Assembly: GCF_003076135.1 (NCBI RefSeq)
Contig: NZ_QDGZ01000012.1
Location: 1-64,000 of the forward strand
DNA length: 64,000 bases
Reading direction: 5' to 3'
DNA from: Nocardioides gansuensis
GTDB lineage: Bacteria > Actinomycetota > Actinomycetes > Propionibacteriales > Nocardioidaceae
The notes beneath the pieces were generated by a model, which was not told where the DNA came from, ran no database searches, and saw nothing but the letters and a program-made list of their open reading frames with translations. A program made the translations under genes and the position numbers. Below, piece by piece: positions 27,954-36,635 of this stretch. The first letter of the stretch is position 1, and each line of letters opens with the position of its first letter.

Positions 27954-28676
27954 TCAGGGCTGTAGACCCAAGGCCTGGAACCACGCCACCGGGTCCACGT
28001 GAGATCCGCCGTCGGGCCTGATCTCGAGGTGCAGGTGGGGCCCCGTGCTGTTGCCCGTCGAGCCCAGCACGCCGATCGGCTGCCCCACCTCCACGGTGGC
28101 GCCGCTGTCCACCACCGCCGCCTCCTGGTGGCAGTACCAGACCTCCGTACCGTCCCCTAGGGTGAGCACCGTCCGCAGGCCGTAGGGACCTGCGTCGCCC
28201 ACCGAGGTGATGGTCCCGTCTCCGATCGCGGTCAGGGTGGTGCCGAGCGGCGCGACCATGTCCAGTCCGGTGTGGATGGTCGCCCAGTGCGGCCCGGTCT
28301 CGCCGTACCCGGCCGACAGGTAGTAGCTGGCCACCGGGAGGGGCAGGACGTGCGTGAGATCCGCCAGCTCGCCGGTGTAGCCGAGGGCCGCGAGCCTTGC
28401 CATCTCCTCGCCGATCTCCTCCGCACGGGCGTCGGCGGCCTGGTAGATCTGCGCGAGCGCCTTCTCCCGCGCACGCACCGCCCGCTCGAGCCGGGCCATC
28501 CGGGGCGCCTTGGCCGCCGGCTGGGCTGCGGTCGTGGGGTCGACGCCCGGTTCGGGGAACGGGGCAGCGGAGGCGGCAGCCTGGAGGAGGAACGGTGCGA
28601 CGAGCCCGAGAATCACGCCACCGGCTTGCGCTGATGACACGGGGGAGGCCCTTTCCGAGTTGCGAAGACGCCCCAT
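27954..28676 (-). CDS. Secreted M23 family metallopeptidase (peptidoglycan endopeptidase)
   Basis: This 240-residue protein has an N-terminal hydrophobic signal region (AGGVILGLVAPFLLQAAASA, about residues 18-37). A helical segment rich in Ala, Glu and Arg follows, then an M23/LytM domain. The zinc and catalytic residues are present: the HTGLDMVAPLGT pair of His and Asp and the late GPHLHLEIRPDG. The enzyme likely cuts peptide cross-bridges in cell wall peptidoglycan. The ATG at 28676 is preferred, as earlier in-frame codons run back through the tRNA region. Its 200-base leader contains GC-rich hairpins but I could not match it to a known riboswitch. Confidence 0.88.
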   Translation of the reverse strand: MGRLRNSERASPVSSAQAGGVILGLVAPFLLQAAASAAPFPEPGVDPTTAAQPAAKAPRMARLERAVRAREKALAQIYQAADARAEEIGEEMARLAALGYTGELADLTHVLPLPVASYYLSAGYGETGPHWATIHTGLDMVAPLGTTLTAIGDGTITSVGDAGPYGLRTVLTLGDGTEVWYCHQEAAVVDSGATVEVGQPIGVLGSTGNSTGPHLHLEIRPDGGSHVDPVAWFQALGLQP

Positions 28677-28875
28677 CCTCAGCAGGGATCCCCACCTCGC
28701 GGGGCCGAACAGCCCGAAGGGGGGCGATCGGGCCACTGGGCATGGGCACAAGGAGTCACGGGGCTCGTCACCCGTCTTGCTGCAGAGCCCGACGGGTAAG
28801 GCCCGGATTGTCCAGCGACAGAGGGGCTGCGGTAAGGTTTCGCTCGCTCTCGCGGCGGTACGGCGCGGGGGCGTT

Positions 28876-28949
28876 CGGGCTGTAGCGCAGCTTGGTAGCG
28901 CACCTGACTGGGGGTCAGGGGGTCGCAGGTTCAAATCCTGTCAGCCCGA
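28876..28949 (+). tRNA. tRNA-Pro (GGG anticodon)
   Basis: The 74-base cloverleaf has acceptor CGGGCTG pairing with CAGCCCG, a D arm with AGCTTGGTAGCGC, the anticodon stem CCTGA/TCAGG with loop CTGGGGG (anticodon GGG) and the T loop GGTTCAAATCC. CCA is not encoded. It marks the junction between conserved core genes and the accessory region downstream. Confidence 0.95.
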
Positions 28950-29310
28950 CCGAAGAACACGCTCTGACCTGCGACAACAGAACAGCGGTGTTGACGTCCA
29001 ACCGGCGGAAAGCCGCCCTAATTCGGCACTTTGGCCGCACTTTCAGGCCGCATTGGCGGTTGGCGCCCCCGGGCGACCTCGCTCGGCGTCTTAGACCAGC
29101 GTCCGTTGGCCTGGCTGGGAGGCCCGGTGTTCGGCACCTCATGGATGTCAGTCGGCGGCATCGCGTCCGTTCCAGGGTGGTTCCTGGAGCACACGAGACC
29201 CGGTGTCGACCGGTTCCCCGGCCGAGGCCGGGGAGTGCTGCGCGGCTTGGTCTCTCTTTGGGTTGACTGGGGGCGACCACACGGGTTCCGGGATGCCCGA
29301 TACCTGGCAA
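28950..29310. other. Stretch without intact gene after the tRNA
   Basis: No open frame here looks like a protein. The next segment holds gene fragments, so this stretch is probably also decayed DNA. I saw no direct repeat of the tRNA 3' end nearby. Confidence 0.5.
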
Positions 29311-29583
29311 GGATGGGAGGACTCAACTGTCTCGCCGGAGGACCTCGCCGATTACCTGCGTGACCTACGCGGCATGTAGCGAGAATATGGGCTGGAGACC
29401 GCCTCGGTGTACGGCCACTTCGGACACGGTTGCGTGCACAGCGGGATGCCGTTCTACCTCTCGGACACGGCCGGTGTGGCGCGCTATCAGGAGTGCTTGG
29501 AGCGAGCCGCGGACCTGTCGGCGAGGTACCACGGGTCGTTGTCGAGGAGCACCGCGACGGTCAGGCTTGTGGGGAACTGCTCG
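29311..29583 (+). pseudogene. Fragment of FAD-linked oxidase (glycolate/D-lactate dehydrogenase type)
   Basis: The frame starting at 29311 reads GWEDSTVSPEDLADYLRDLR, then a TAG stop at 29377, then VYGHFGHGCVHS and VARYQECLERAADLSARY-GSLS. This is the conserved C-terminal FAD-oxidase region, usually YGHFGxGCxH followed by GGSLSGEHGDGQARGELL. The last motif appears only in another frame (EEHRDGQACGELL, about 29538-29583). One stop and one frameshift, plus missing ends, show a dead fragment. Confidence 0.8.
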
Positions 29584-29689
29584 CCTGCGCCTGTACATGG
29601 CGCAGATCCGGAGCAAGCTGGAGCCGGATCCCTCGCGGCCGGCGTACTTCCGCACCGAGCCCGGCATGGGCTACCGCTTCGACCCGTAA
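29579..29689 (+). pseudogene. C-terminal fragment of KdpE-type response regulator
   Basis: The last 36 codons before TAA read LRLYMAQIRSKLEPDPSRP then YFRTEPGMGYRFDP. This is the recognition helix and wing of the KdpE winged-helix domain. The receiver domain is missing. It is joined directly to the oxidase fragment, so a deletion brought two unrelated gene ends together. The next gene downstream is a potassium uptake regulator, so an old kdp locus may have stood here. Confidence 0.75.
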
Positions 29690-29722
29690 GCGGCGAGGGA
29701 CTGTATCCACTACTTCGTGAAC

Positions 29723-30397
29723 TCACCCGCTTTGGCAGAACCTTTCGACCAATCGTGTGGGCCCGGAGACGATGAGGTGGTCGTATCGCCGCACCTCGGT
29801 TTCGGGACGTGCGTAGGTGAAGTCCTCACCGGTGCGCTTCACGCCCACGACGGTCACTCCGTGGGTGGTACGAGGAGCCGATTCCGCAAGGGTCTTGTCC
29901 CAGGTGAAGCGCGGGGCGAGCGTGCGAGCGATGGAGAACTCATCGTCAAACTCGATGTAGTCCTCCATCCGGCCAGTCAGCATGTGGGCTACTCGCTCTC
30001 CCATGGAGAACTCGGGGTAGACGACATGCGTGGCGCCGACGCGTTGCAGGATCTTGCCGTGCTTGCGGGTGATGGCTTTGGCCCAGATGTCTTTCACCCC
30101 CGCCTCGGCCAGCGCGAGGACGGTGAGGACGCTGGCTTCGATGTCGTCGCCGATGGCGACCACGGCTCGGTCGAAGTCGGCCACGCCGAGTTGGCGCAGT
30201 GCCTGGTCGTCGGTGCTGTCGGCCTGGACGACGTGGGTCAAGTCGTCTGCCCAGCGTTCTACCAGTGCCGGGTTCTCGTCGACAGCGAGCACTTCATGGC
30301 CCATCTGGACAAGGGACTCGGCGACCGCTGATCCGAAGCGTCCGAGGCCGATGACGACGACCGTGGTGGGGTCGGAATTCCTGAACTTAGCCAACAA
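29723..30397 (-). CDS. TrkA/KtrA potassium channel regulatory subunit
   Basis: This 224-residue cytosolic protein has an RCK_N Rossmann domain (VVIGLGRFGSAVAESL near residues 14-29, acidic VDENPALVE after it) and an RCK_C domain (about residues 140-220). It binds nucleotide and gates the membrane subunit encoded just upstream. The one-domain-pair size fits KtrA or CeoB rather than the double-length TrkA of enterics. It overlaps the TrkH gene by 11 bp, so the two form one operon on the minus strand. Confidence 0.93.
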   Translation of the reverse strand: MLAKFRNSDPTTVVVIGLGRFGSAVAESLVQMGHEVLAVDENPALVERWADDLTHVVQADSTDDQALRQLGVADFDRAVVAIGDDIEASVLTVLALAEAGVKDIWAKAITRKHGKILQRVGATHVVYPEFSMGERVAHMLTGRMEDYIEFDDEFSIARTLAPRFTWDKTLAESAPRTTHGVTVVGVKRTGEDFTYARPETEVRRYDHLIVSGPTRLVERFCQSG

Positions 30398-31727
30398 CGG
30401 GTCGCTCCTCTGGCAGGTGGAAGTGGCGGTGACGTGACTTCAGGGCCAGGGCCGAGGCCACGGTGATCGTTCCTACTCGGCCGACGTACATCAAGGCCAT
30501 GAGCGTCAGTTGAGCGATGGGCGGCAGGTCTGGGGTGATGCCGGTGGACAAGCCGACCGTGGCGAATGCCGAGATGGCTTCGAACAAGACGACGTCGAGG
30601 GTGTAACTGGTGGCTAGAAGGATGACCATGGTCCCGGCCGCGATTGCCCCGATGGCGAGGAGCACAACGGTGAGCGCCTGCCGAAGGGTGCTTCCGCTGA
30701 TCCGGCGGTGCGCGATGTTGGTGTCCGGTTCGCCTCGCACCTCGGACCAGATGACGTAGGCGAGTAGGAAGAACGTGGTGACCTTGATACCGCCCGCGGT
30801 GCCGGCGGAGCCGCCACCGATGAACATGAGGACGTAGTTCACCGCCAAGGTCTCTGGCGTGATCTGGCCGTAGTCGACACTGTTGAAGCCGGCGGTTCGC
30901 GGCACCACTCCACCGGTGACTCCACCGACGATCTTGCCCCAGGGCGATAGCGAGCCCAACGTGCGGGCATTGGACCACTCCAACGCCAAGAACGCGCCCG
31001 TCCCGAGGACTAGAAGCAACAAGGACCCGTAGACGGTAAGCCTGGTGTGGACCGACCACATCGACGGACGGCGCCACCGGCGACGCAACTCGAAGAGAAC
31101 CGGGAAACCAATACCGCCGGCGATGATCGCGATGCAGATCGGGAACGCGATCCAGGCGTCGTCGACGAACCCGATCAGGTTGTCGCTGTAAAGCGCGAAC
31201 CCGGCGTTGTTGAACGCGGAGACCGAGTGGAACACACCATGCCAAGACGCCTCGCCGAGACTGTCGTCGTAGCGGATTCGGAACCGGGCGGTCAGGATCA
31301 ATGCGAAGACCGCCTCGAACAGCAGCATCGTCACCGCCACTCGGCGGATCACATGCCGCACGTCGCCGATGTTCAGAGTCTTGGTCTCTGTCCTCGCGAT
31401 GAGCGAGGACTTCAGGCGAAGCTTGCCTCCCACCAGCAGGCCGAGCAAGGTGGCGGCCGTCATGATCCCGAAGCCACCGATCTGGATGAGCGCCATGATC
31501 ACGACCTGGCCGAACGGCGACCAGTAGGTCGCGGTGTCGACCGTGGTGAGTCCGGTGACGCACACAGCCGAGACGCTGGTGAACGCTGCGGTCAGAAGGG
31601 GCGGTCGCGTCGGGCCAGGCGTAGAGATCGGTAGCGACAGGAGACCTGTACCGATGATGATGGCGCTCAGAAAGGCTAACGGGACAATCCGTGCCGGATG
31701 GGTCACACTGCGCAGCGTCCTTCCCAA
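30387..31727 (-). CDS. TrkH/KtrB family potassium uptake membrane subunit
   Basis: This 446-residue membrane protein has four MPM repeats. The selectivity-filter turns are recognisable as TSVSAVCVTGLTTVD, HSVSAFNNAGFAL, RTAGFNSVDYG and SAFATVGLSTGI. It carries K+ (and in KtrB also Na+-stimulated) uptake. A TTG start at 31727 is chosen because AGAGGAA lies five bases upstream; a GTG eight codons later lacks a ribosome-binding site. It is transcribed before its regulatory subunit. An 11-bp tandem repeat lies in its promoter region. Confidence 0.93.
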   Translation of the reverse strand: MGRTLRSVTHPARIVPLAFLSAIIIGTGLLSLPISTPGPTRPPLLTAAFTSVSAVCVTGLTTVDTATYWSPFGQVVIMALIQIGGFGIMTAATLLGLLVGGKLRLKSSLIARTETKTLNIGDVRHVIRRVAVTMLLFEAVFALILTARFRIRYDDSLGEASWHGVFHSVSAFNNAGFALYSDNLIGFVDDAWIAFPICIAIIAGGIGFPVLFELRRRWRRPSMWSVHTRLTVYGSLLLLVLGTGAFLALEWSNARTLGSLSPWGKIVGGVTGGVVPRTAGFNSVDYGQITPETLAVNYVLMFIGGGSAGTAGGIKVTTFFLLAYVIWSEVRGEPDTNIAHRRISGSTLRQALTVVLLAIGAIAAGTMVILLATSYTLDVVLFEAISAFATVGLSTGITPDLPPIAQLTLMALMYVGRVGTITVASALALKSRHRHFHLPEERPVVG

Positions 31728-31757
31728 CGCATTCCTCTCATCGACGTCACGCGGTGT

Positions 31758-31779
31758 CCTAACACAGCCCTAACACAGC
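31758..31779. repeat. 11-bp tandem direct repeat upstream of trk operon
   Basis: CCTAACACAGC occurs twice head to tail (31758-31768 and 31769-31779), 30 bp upstream of the TrkH start. An 11-bp period equals about one helical turn, so it may be a protein-binding site. Confidence 0.55.
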
Positions 31780-31819
31780 CAAGCGGACGACACCGTCGTC
31801 CACCACGGGCCCATCCTGC

Positions 31820-32020
31820 ATGATGAATTGCATGAGCGGAGAAGGGCGAGGTGAGGCCGCTCTTGCAGTGATGCTCATCGTCATGTGCGGAGGAGCGGCG
31901 CTGATCAATCTCACCGCGCCTCTACTCGCCGAGCCTCGCGGTCTCGCGGTGGCGCTCTTTGCGGGGCTGCCGCTCGCTGCCATCCGGTGCGCGATCGGGG
32001 TCCTCGAGAGCAATGACTAA
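31820..32020 (+). CDS. Small membrane protein
   Basis: This 66-residue frame (or 62 from the third methionine) encodes two hydrophobic stretches (ALAVMLIVMCGGAALINL and GLAVALFAGLPLAAIRCAIG) with a short polar tail. The composition is that of a two-helix inner-membrane peptide. No family is recognised. It diverges from trkH and is followed in the same frame, after the stop, by a second small membrane frame. Confidence 0.5.
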   Translation: MMNCMSGEGRGEAALAVMLIVMCGGAALINLTAPLLAEPRGLAVALFAGLPLAAIRCAIGVLESND

Positions 32021-32080
32021 CTGGGCACCCCGAGCCGCGTACAACCGGAGGGTCGGCTCTCTGCGGCGGCGCTCCGCGCG

Positions 32081-32260
32081 ATGACCGTGCCGACCTGGGT
32101 CGCGATTCTGCTCATGGTCATCGGAGCGGTTGGCATCGTGCGCGGGTCGCTGATCGTGGCGTTCGGCGGATCTGGCCGGTTCCGCTTCGACGCCGCGCTC
32201 AGCCTCATAGCAGGTTTCTCACTCGGCCTGCTGGGCCAGTACCTGCATGCCCAACGTTGA
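32081..32260 (+). CDS. Second small membrane protein
   Basis: This 59-residue frame starts MTVPTWVAILLMVIGAVGIV and contains a second hydrophobic stretch, ALSLIAGFSLGLLGQYL. It is short but strongly hydrophobic and lies 60 bases behind a similar gene, so both may be real and related. No family is recognised and no clear ribosome-binding site was found. Confidence 0.45.
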   Translation: MTVPTWVAILLMVIGAVGIVRGSLIVAFGGSGRFRFDAALSLIAGFSLGLLGQYLHAQR

Positions 32261-32852
32261 TGTGAGCCCGGACCCGTGCGCGCGGACACGGGCGTGCCGC
32301 ATCTTGCCCCGCCGGGGCGGGGCCTCATTGATGCCTGCTTTTCGGCGGTAGCTTCTCCCGTGCAGATCCGTCGCTGGCAGCAGGGGAGCGGCGTACTAGA
32401 TCCCGGCATCTTTACCTACCCCAATGGCGGAAAGACGCATCTCCGCCACCGCCGAGTCGCCCCCGAGCGTCCCGATCCCATCTGGGCGCCGGTTCTGTTC
32501 GAGCATCTCGACATCGCGGAGACTGCTCGAGAGTTCTCAACTCGAGCGAAGGAAGAACCGCCCACGGTCTCGGGTCCGTGAGCGGTTCTGAGAATGAATC
32601 TACGCCGAGGTTGTCCTCAGCGCAGGCACAGATGATGCACGCTCGTGCCACTGAACAGCCAAGGGTTCGCAACAACGCACTCGAGGACCCGCCGCCCCTC
32701 GGTCCGTGATCCCGCAGGCCGACTCGCGGCGCTTAGGACGCACTATTGCAACGCACGACTCGCGGCAATAGCGAGCGGCTGCGGGGGTCGCCAGTGCCCG
32801 GGCTTGAACCTTCACCATGGTTCCGACGTGTCGGACGTGGGACGCTGTGGGG
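32261..32852. other. Intergenic stretch without convincing gene
   Basis: One open frame at 32276-32581 (101 residues) has no recognisable motif, no ribosome-binding site and unlike composition. I do not call it. Nothing else is evident. Confidence 0.5.
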
Positions 32853-33575
32853 GTGAGGACCTACGGGCAATACTGCCCGATCGCGCGGGCATCGGAGCTT
32901 TTGGGCGAACGCTGGTCCACCATCATTCTTCGCAACATCCTCGTCGGCTGCCAGACCTTCAACGAGATTGCCGAGGGAGCCCCGGGTCTGTCGCGCGGCC
33001 TGCTGTCCCGACGGCTGCGTGAGCTCGAGCGGGCCGGGGTCATCGTGATCCGCCCCAAGCCGGACGGGCACGGCTCGATCTACGAGCCCACGCCTGCGGG
33101 ACGAGAGCTGTCGCAGGTCATGATCGCGCTCGAGACCTGGGGTCGCAGGTGGGCCGAGCTAAAGCCGGAACACGCTCATCCGGGCGTCGTCCTGTGGGTC
33201 TGGGCCAACTTCTTCCTGGACCGTGACCGCCTTCCTCGGCGGCGCGTTCTGATTCGGTTCGAGTACCCCACGCTGCCGCAGTCCGCTCGCCGGAGCTGGT
33301 TGCTGATCGAGCATGGCGACGCCGAGTACTGCCTCAAGTTTCCGGGCGGCGAAGAGGAGCTGATCGTCGTCGTGCACGATCCTTTGGCATTCGCTCGCTG
33401 GCACATGGGCTTGGTCACGTGGAGAGAAGCCTTGCGTGCCGGAGCGATCGAGGTGCAGGGCGCCCCGACGCTGGCCCGAGCGTTGCCGACCTGGAATCGC
33501 CACGGCTGGGCCACCGATGACCCGAGGTCGCGATTCGAGCCGACATTGACCGGGCACACCGCTGCAGAGGCCTGA
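32853..33575 (+). CDS. HxlR family transcriptional regulator with C-terminal SCP-2-like domain
   Basis: This 240-residue protein has an HxlR winged helix in its first 100 residues: CPIARASELLGERWSTIILR, then LSRGLLSRRLRELERAGVI and YEPTPAGRELSQVM. The conserved N-terminal cysteine of redox- or aldehyde-sensing HxlR members is present (QYCPIARA). The long C-terminal part resembles the sterol-carrier-like tail of some actinobacterial HxlR proteins. The GTG at 32853 is used because the domain begins right after it. It may control the aminotransferase 118 bp downstream. Confidence 0.88.
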   Translation: MRTYGQYCPIARASELLGERWSTIILRNILVGCQTFNEIAEGAPGLSRGLLSRRLRELERAGVIVIRPKPDGHGSIYEPTPAGRELSQVMIALETWGRRWAELKPEHAHPGVVLWVWANFFLDRDRLPRRRVLIRFEYPTLPQSARRSWLLIEHGDAEYCLKFPGGEEELIVVVHDPLAFARWHMGLVTWREALRAGAIEVQGAPTLARALPTWNRHGWATDDPRSRFEPTLTGHTAAEA

Positions 33576-33692
33576 GGCGCAGGAACCTGGAGCTATCCCT
33601 CGGCTCGTGCGGGTTCAGATTCTGAACTAGTCGCGCCCCCGCCTTCGCCGGACATTGGAGGCAACTGATCCGATGACGGTAAGAGGTGTGCG

Positions 33693-35006
33693 ATGGATCT
33701 CGATGAGTTGGTGTTCCACCCCTGGTCGGCGCAGGGACCGCGCACCGTGCCGACGTTCGTCGCCGGTTCGGGTAGCCATGTCGTGGACGCCCACGGCCGT
33801 CGCTACTTGGACTTCAGCTCGCAACTGGTGTTCAGCAACCTCGGTCACCAGCACCCACGCATCGTTGCGGCGGTCAAGGAGCAGGCTGACCGGTTGTGCA
33901 CCCTCGCCCCGGGTTATGCCTCGGACGTCCGCGGCGAAGCCGCGCGGCTGATCGTTGAGGTCGCCCCGAAGGACCTGGGGCACGTGCTGTTCACCACCGG
34001 CGGGACGGAGGCGATCGAGCATGCGGTACGGATGGCCCGCCTGCACAACGGACGGCCCAAGGTGCTCGCCGCCTACCGCTCGTACCACGGCTCCACGACG
34101 ACCTCGATCCACCTCACCGGCGATCCGCGCCGCTGGGCGTCGGACACCGGGGCCGCGGGCGTCGTCCACTTCTTCGGCCCGTTCCTGTGCCGCTCGGCAT
34201 TCGGGGCGAGCACCCCCGAGGAAGAGTGCGAGCGGGCGCTCGCGCATCTGGAGCAGGTGATCCTTCTCGAAGGCCCGTCGACCATCTCCGCCTTGGTCCT
34301 GGAACCTGTGACTGGCAGCTCAGGCGTCATCGTGCCGCCAACGGGCTACCTGCGGGGTGTCCGGGAGTTGTGCACCCGTCACGGCATCGTCTTCATCGCC
34401 GACGAGGTGCTCGTCGGTTTCGGCCGCACCGGAGCATGGTTCGGCGTGAACCACGGGGGCGTCGCCCCGGATCTCCTGGTCTTCGCGAAGGGCGTGAACT
34501 CCGGATATGTGCCGCTCGGCGGGGTGCTGGTCGGCGACCGGATCTACGAAACGTTCACAGAGCGCCCCTACCCGGCGGGCATGACCTACAGCGGACACCC
34601 GTTGGCCTGCGCCGCCGCAGTGGGCACCATCGGCGCGATGCAGGACGAGGGCACCGTGGCGGCAGCCGCGCGGCTCGGCACCGGCATGCTCGGACCCGGA
34701 CTTGCGAAGCTCGCCGCGAACCACCCCTGCATCGGGGATGTCCGTGGCATCGGCGGGCTGTGGACCCTCGAGCTGGTGCGTGACCGGCAGACCAAGGAGC
34801 CGCTGGTTCCGGTAGGTGCCACGGGGGAGGCGAATGCACCGATGGCCGCGTTCGCCCAGGCGTGCCTCGGTCGTGGTCTGCTCACGCTCGTCTTGGGCAA
34901 CCGCATCCACGTCGCACCACCGCTCAACGTCAACGACAGCGACGCCGCCACCGGGCTAGCCATCCTCGATGACGCGCTGGCTGAGGCCGACACGTTCCTC
35001 GCGTGA
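33693..35006 (+). CDS. Class III PLP-dependent aminotransferase
   Basis: This 437-residue enzyme belongs to the omega-amino-acid/taurine-pyruvate aminotransferase group. GGTEAIEHAVRMAR binds the PLP phosphate, the aspartate is in FIADEVLVGFGRTG, and the PLP lysine lies in LLVFAKGVNSGYVPLGG near residue 271. Substrates of this group are beta-alanine, GABA, taurine or amines; the sequence does not decide which. The ATG has AAGAGGTGTG as a ribosome-binding site. No catabolic partner gene is adjacent. It faces the convergent sigma factor gene. Confidence 0.92.
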   Translation: MDLDELVFHPWSAQGPRTVPTFVAGSGSHVVDAHGRRYLDFSSQLVFSNLGHQHPRIVAAVKEQADRLCTLAPGYASDVRGEAARLIVEVAPKDLGHVLFTTGGTEAIEHAVRMARLHNGRPKVLAAYRSYHGSTTTSIHLTGDPRRWASDTGAAGVVHFFGPFLCRSAFGASTPEEECERALAHLEQVILLEGPSTISALVLEPVTGSSGVIVPPTGYLRGVRELCTRHGIVFIADEVLVGFGRTGAWFGVNHGGVAPDLLVFAKGVNSGYVPLGGVLVGDRIYETFTERPYPAGMTYSGHPLACAAAVGTIGAMQDEGTVAAAARLGTGMLGPGLAKLAANHPCIGDVRGIGGLWTLELVRDRQTKEPLVPVGATGEANAPMAAFAQACLGRGLLTLVLGNRIHVAPPLNVNDSDAATGLAILDDALAEADTFLA

Positions 35007-35137
35007 CAAGCCGAGGCCACCGCACCCATATCGGTATGCGTAAAGCCGTGAGGAGTCGAGCGGGTCTTGTCAGAATGAGCAAACCGGGGGCCGGACCATG
35101 ACTACGGGATCGGCTCCACGTGGCGGCGTACCCGGTC

Positions 35138-36016
35138 TCACCGTCGAAGCTGGGCCACCTCGGCCAGCCGCTCGAGCTTGTGCGGGTTGCGGATCGCGAA
35201 GATCTGCCTGATCTGCCCGTCCTCGATGACGAACGACACGGCCGTGTCGTTCTCGCCGCCCGGGTCAATGCGCGCCGCGATCCCGCCGTTGAGCTCGACG
35301 ACGAACGCCTTCGCCCCAGGCGCGAGCTCCGCGAAGCGCGCCATCACCGGCGCGAGCTTGGCTGCACCGCGCACTGGCTTAGGGATCGTCGGGGCGAGGC
35401 CGCCGCCGTCGCCGACGACGAGCACGTCGGGTGCGAGCACCTCGAGCAGGCCCGGCACGTCGCCGGTGGTCAGGGCGGCAAGGAACCGTTCGACGACCTG
35501 CTCCTGCTCGGTGCGGCTCACCGACATGCGCGGGCGGCGAGCGGCCACGTGCTTGCGGGCGCGGACGGCGATCTGCCGCACCGCAGCGGGCGACTTGCCC
35601 AGCGCCTCGGCGATCTCGTCGTGGGGCACGTCGAAGACCTCGCGCAGCACAAAGACCGCACGCTCCGTCGGGAGCAGGGTCTCAAGGACCGCGAGCATGG
35701 CGATGGACACGTTCTCGGCGAGCTCGACATCTTCGGCCACATCGGGGCTGGTGAGCAGCGGCTCGGGCAGCCACTCTCCGACGTAGTCCTCGCGCTGCCT
35801 CGCCAGCGTGCGCAGCCGGTTCAGCGACAGCCGGGCGACGATCCTGACCAGGTAGGCGCGAGGCTCACGCACCTCTGCGCGCTCGGTGTCGGTCAGCGCG
35901 GCCCACCGCAGCCAGGCCTCCTGCACCACGTCCTCGGCGTCGGCTGCCGAGCCCAGCATCTCGTAGGCGACGGTGAAGAGCAGGCTGCGGTGGGCGACGA
36001 AGGGGTCCTCGCTCAT
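35138..36016 (-). CDS. ECF41 family RNA polymerase sigma factor (SigJ-like)
   Basis: This 292-residue sigma factor has region 2 (AYEMLGSAADAEDVVQEAWLR near residue 17) and region 4 (FDVPHDEIAEALGKSPAAVRQIA near residue 145). A fused SnoaL-like C-terminal domain of about 110 residues (VERFLAALTTGDVPGLLEVL) replaces a separate anti-sigma factor. This architecture is ECF41, whose C-terminal extension regulates the sigma factor itself. Its ATG overlaps the stop of the upstream gene, the usual ECF41 partner, by 3 bp. Confidence 0.93.
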   Translation of the reverse strand: MSEDPFVAHRSLLFTVAYEMLGSAADAEDVVQEAWLRWAALTDTERAEVREPRAYLVRIVARLSLNRLRTLARQREDYVGEWLPEPLLTSPDVAEDVELAENVSIAMLAVLETLLPTERAVFVLREVFDVPHDEIAEALGKSPAAVRQIAVRARKHVAARRPRMSVSRTEQEQVVERFLAALTTGDVPGLLEVLAPDVLVVGDGGGLAPTIPKPVRGAAKLAPVMARFAELAPGAKAFVVELNGGIAARIDPGGENDTAVSFVIEDGQIRQIFAIRNPHKLERLAEVAQLRR

Positions 36017-36603
36017 GACGCGGACGCTACTCCGGGTCGCTCGGCGAGCGGCTTCATGCCACAGGCCGCCGCGAAGCCGTCGGACTCGATGCCCAGGGCG
36101 ACGTTGCCGCGCGTGGTCAGGTTGGCGAACCCGATGACAGAGGTGAGCTCGATGACCGCGGCCGGCCCCAGCTGCGCGTGCAGGCGGTCGACCAGCTCGT
36201 CGGTCACGGTGGGTGGCGTCTGGCTCATCGCCTCGGCGTACTCCAGGACGTCACGCTCCAACGGCGTGAACATGTCCGACTCACGCCACCGCGGGATCTC
36301 CCGCGCCTTGTCGACGTCAAGGCCCCGGTTGCGCGCCTCGAAGTAGTTGAAGTCCAGGCACCAAGTGCAGCCGACTAGCGAGGCGACGGCCATGTGGGCG
36401 AACGACTTCAGGCCCTCGTCGCAGGCGTCCCACTTCTCGAGCTTGCCGCCGAAGCCGAAGCTGGCGAACAGCACCTTCTGGTTGTGCCAGAACACGCCCA
36501 CGGACGTTGGCACCATGCCGAGCCTCTTCTCGATCATCCGCTTGATCAGGGCTCCCTTGATGCCGGTGATCTCGGCCGGGGCGATGCGGGTGGTGTGCTC
36601 CAT
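36013..36603 (-). CDS. Carboxymuconolactone decarboxylase family protein (ECF41 partner)
   Basis: This 196-residue protein has the AhpD/CMD fold, with the redox motif in ASLVGCTWCLDFNYFEA (CxxC). Such proteins are peroxidase-like or act in redox relay. ECF41 sigma factors nearly always sit next to a CMD, oxidoreductase or epimerase gene, which is their target. The ATG at 36603 is set by AGGAGG seven bases upstream. A candidate ECF41 promoter precedes it, so the pair may be positively autoregulated. Confidence 0.92.
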   Translation of the reverse strand: MEHTTRIAPAEITGIKGALIKRMIEKRLGMVPTSVGVFWHNQKVLFASFGFGGKLEKWDACDEGLKSFAHMAVASLVGCTWCLDFNYFEARNRGLDVDKAREIPRWRESDMFTPLERDVLEYAEAMSQTPPTVTDELVDRLHAQLGPAAVIELTSVIGFANLTTRGNVALGIESDGFAAACGMKPLAERPGVASAS

Positions 36604-36635
36604 TGCTCCTCCTGTGTAGGTGGTCATGTCATGAA

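Noticed and set aside
28677..28870. Long GC-rich leader of the M23 peptidase as a c-di-AMP (ydaO) riboswitch.
   Set aside because: Such riboswitches often precede cell-wall hydrolases in actinobacteria, but I could not find their conserved core segments here.
32276..32581. Open frame of 101 codons as a gene.
   Set aside because: No motif, no ribosome-binding site and no supporting neighbour. It could be chance in GC-rich DNA.
33608..33628. GGTTCAGATTCTGAAC resembles the T arm of the tRNA-Pro and could be an attR copy.
   Set aside because: It matches only about 11 of 13 bases, forms its own short palindrome, and the following acceptor-stem bases do not match. It is more likely a small hairpin.
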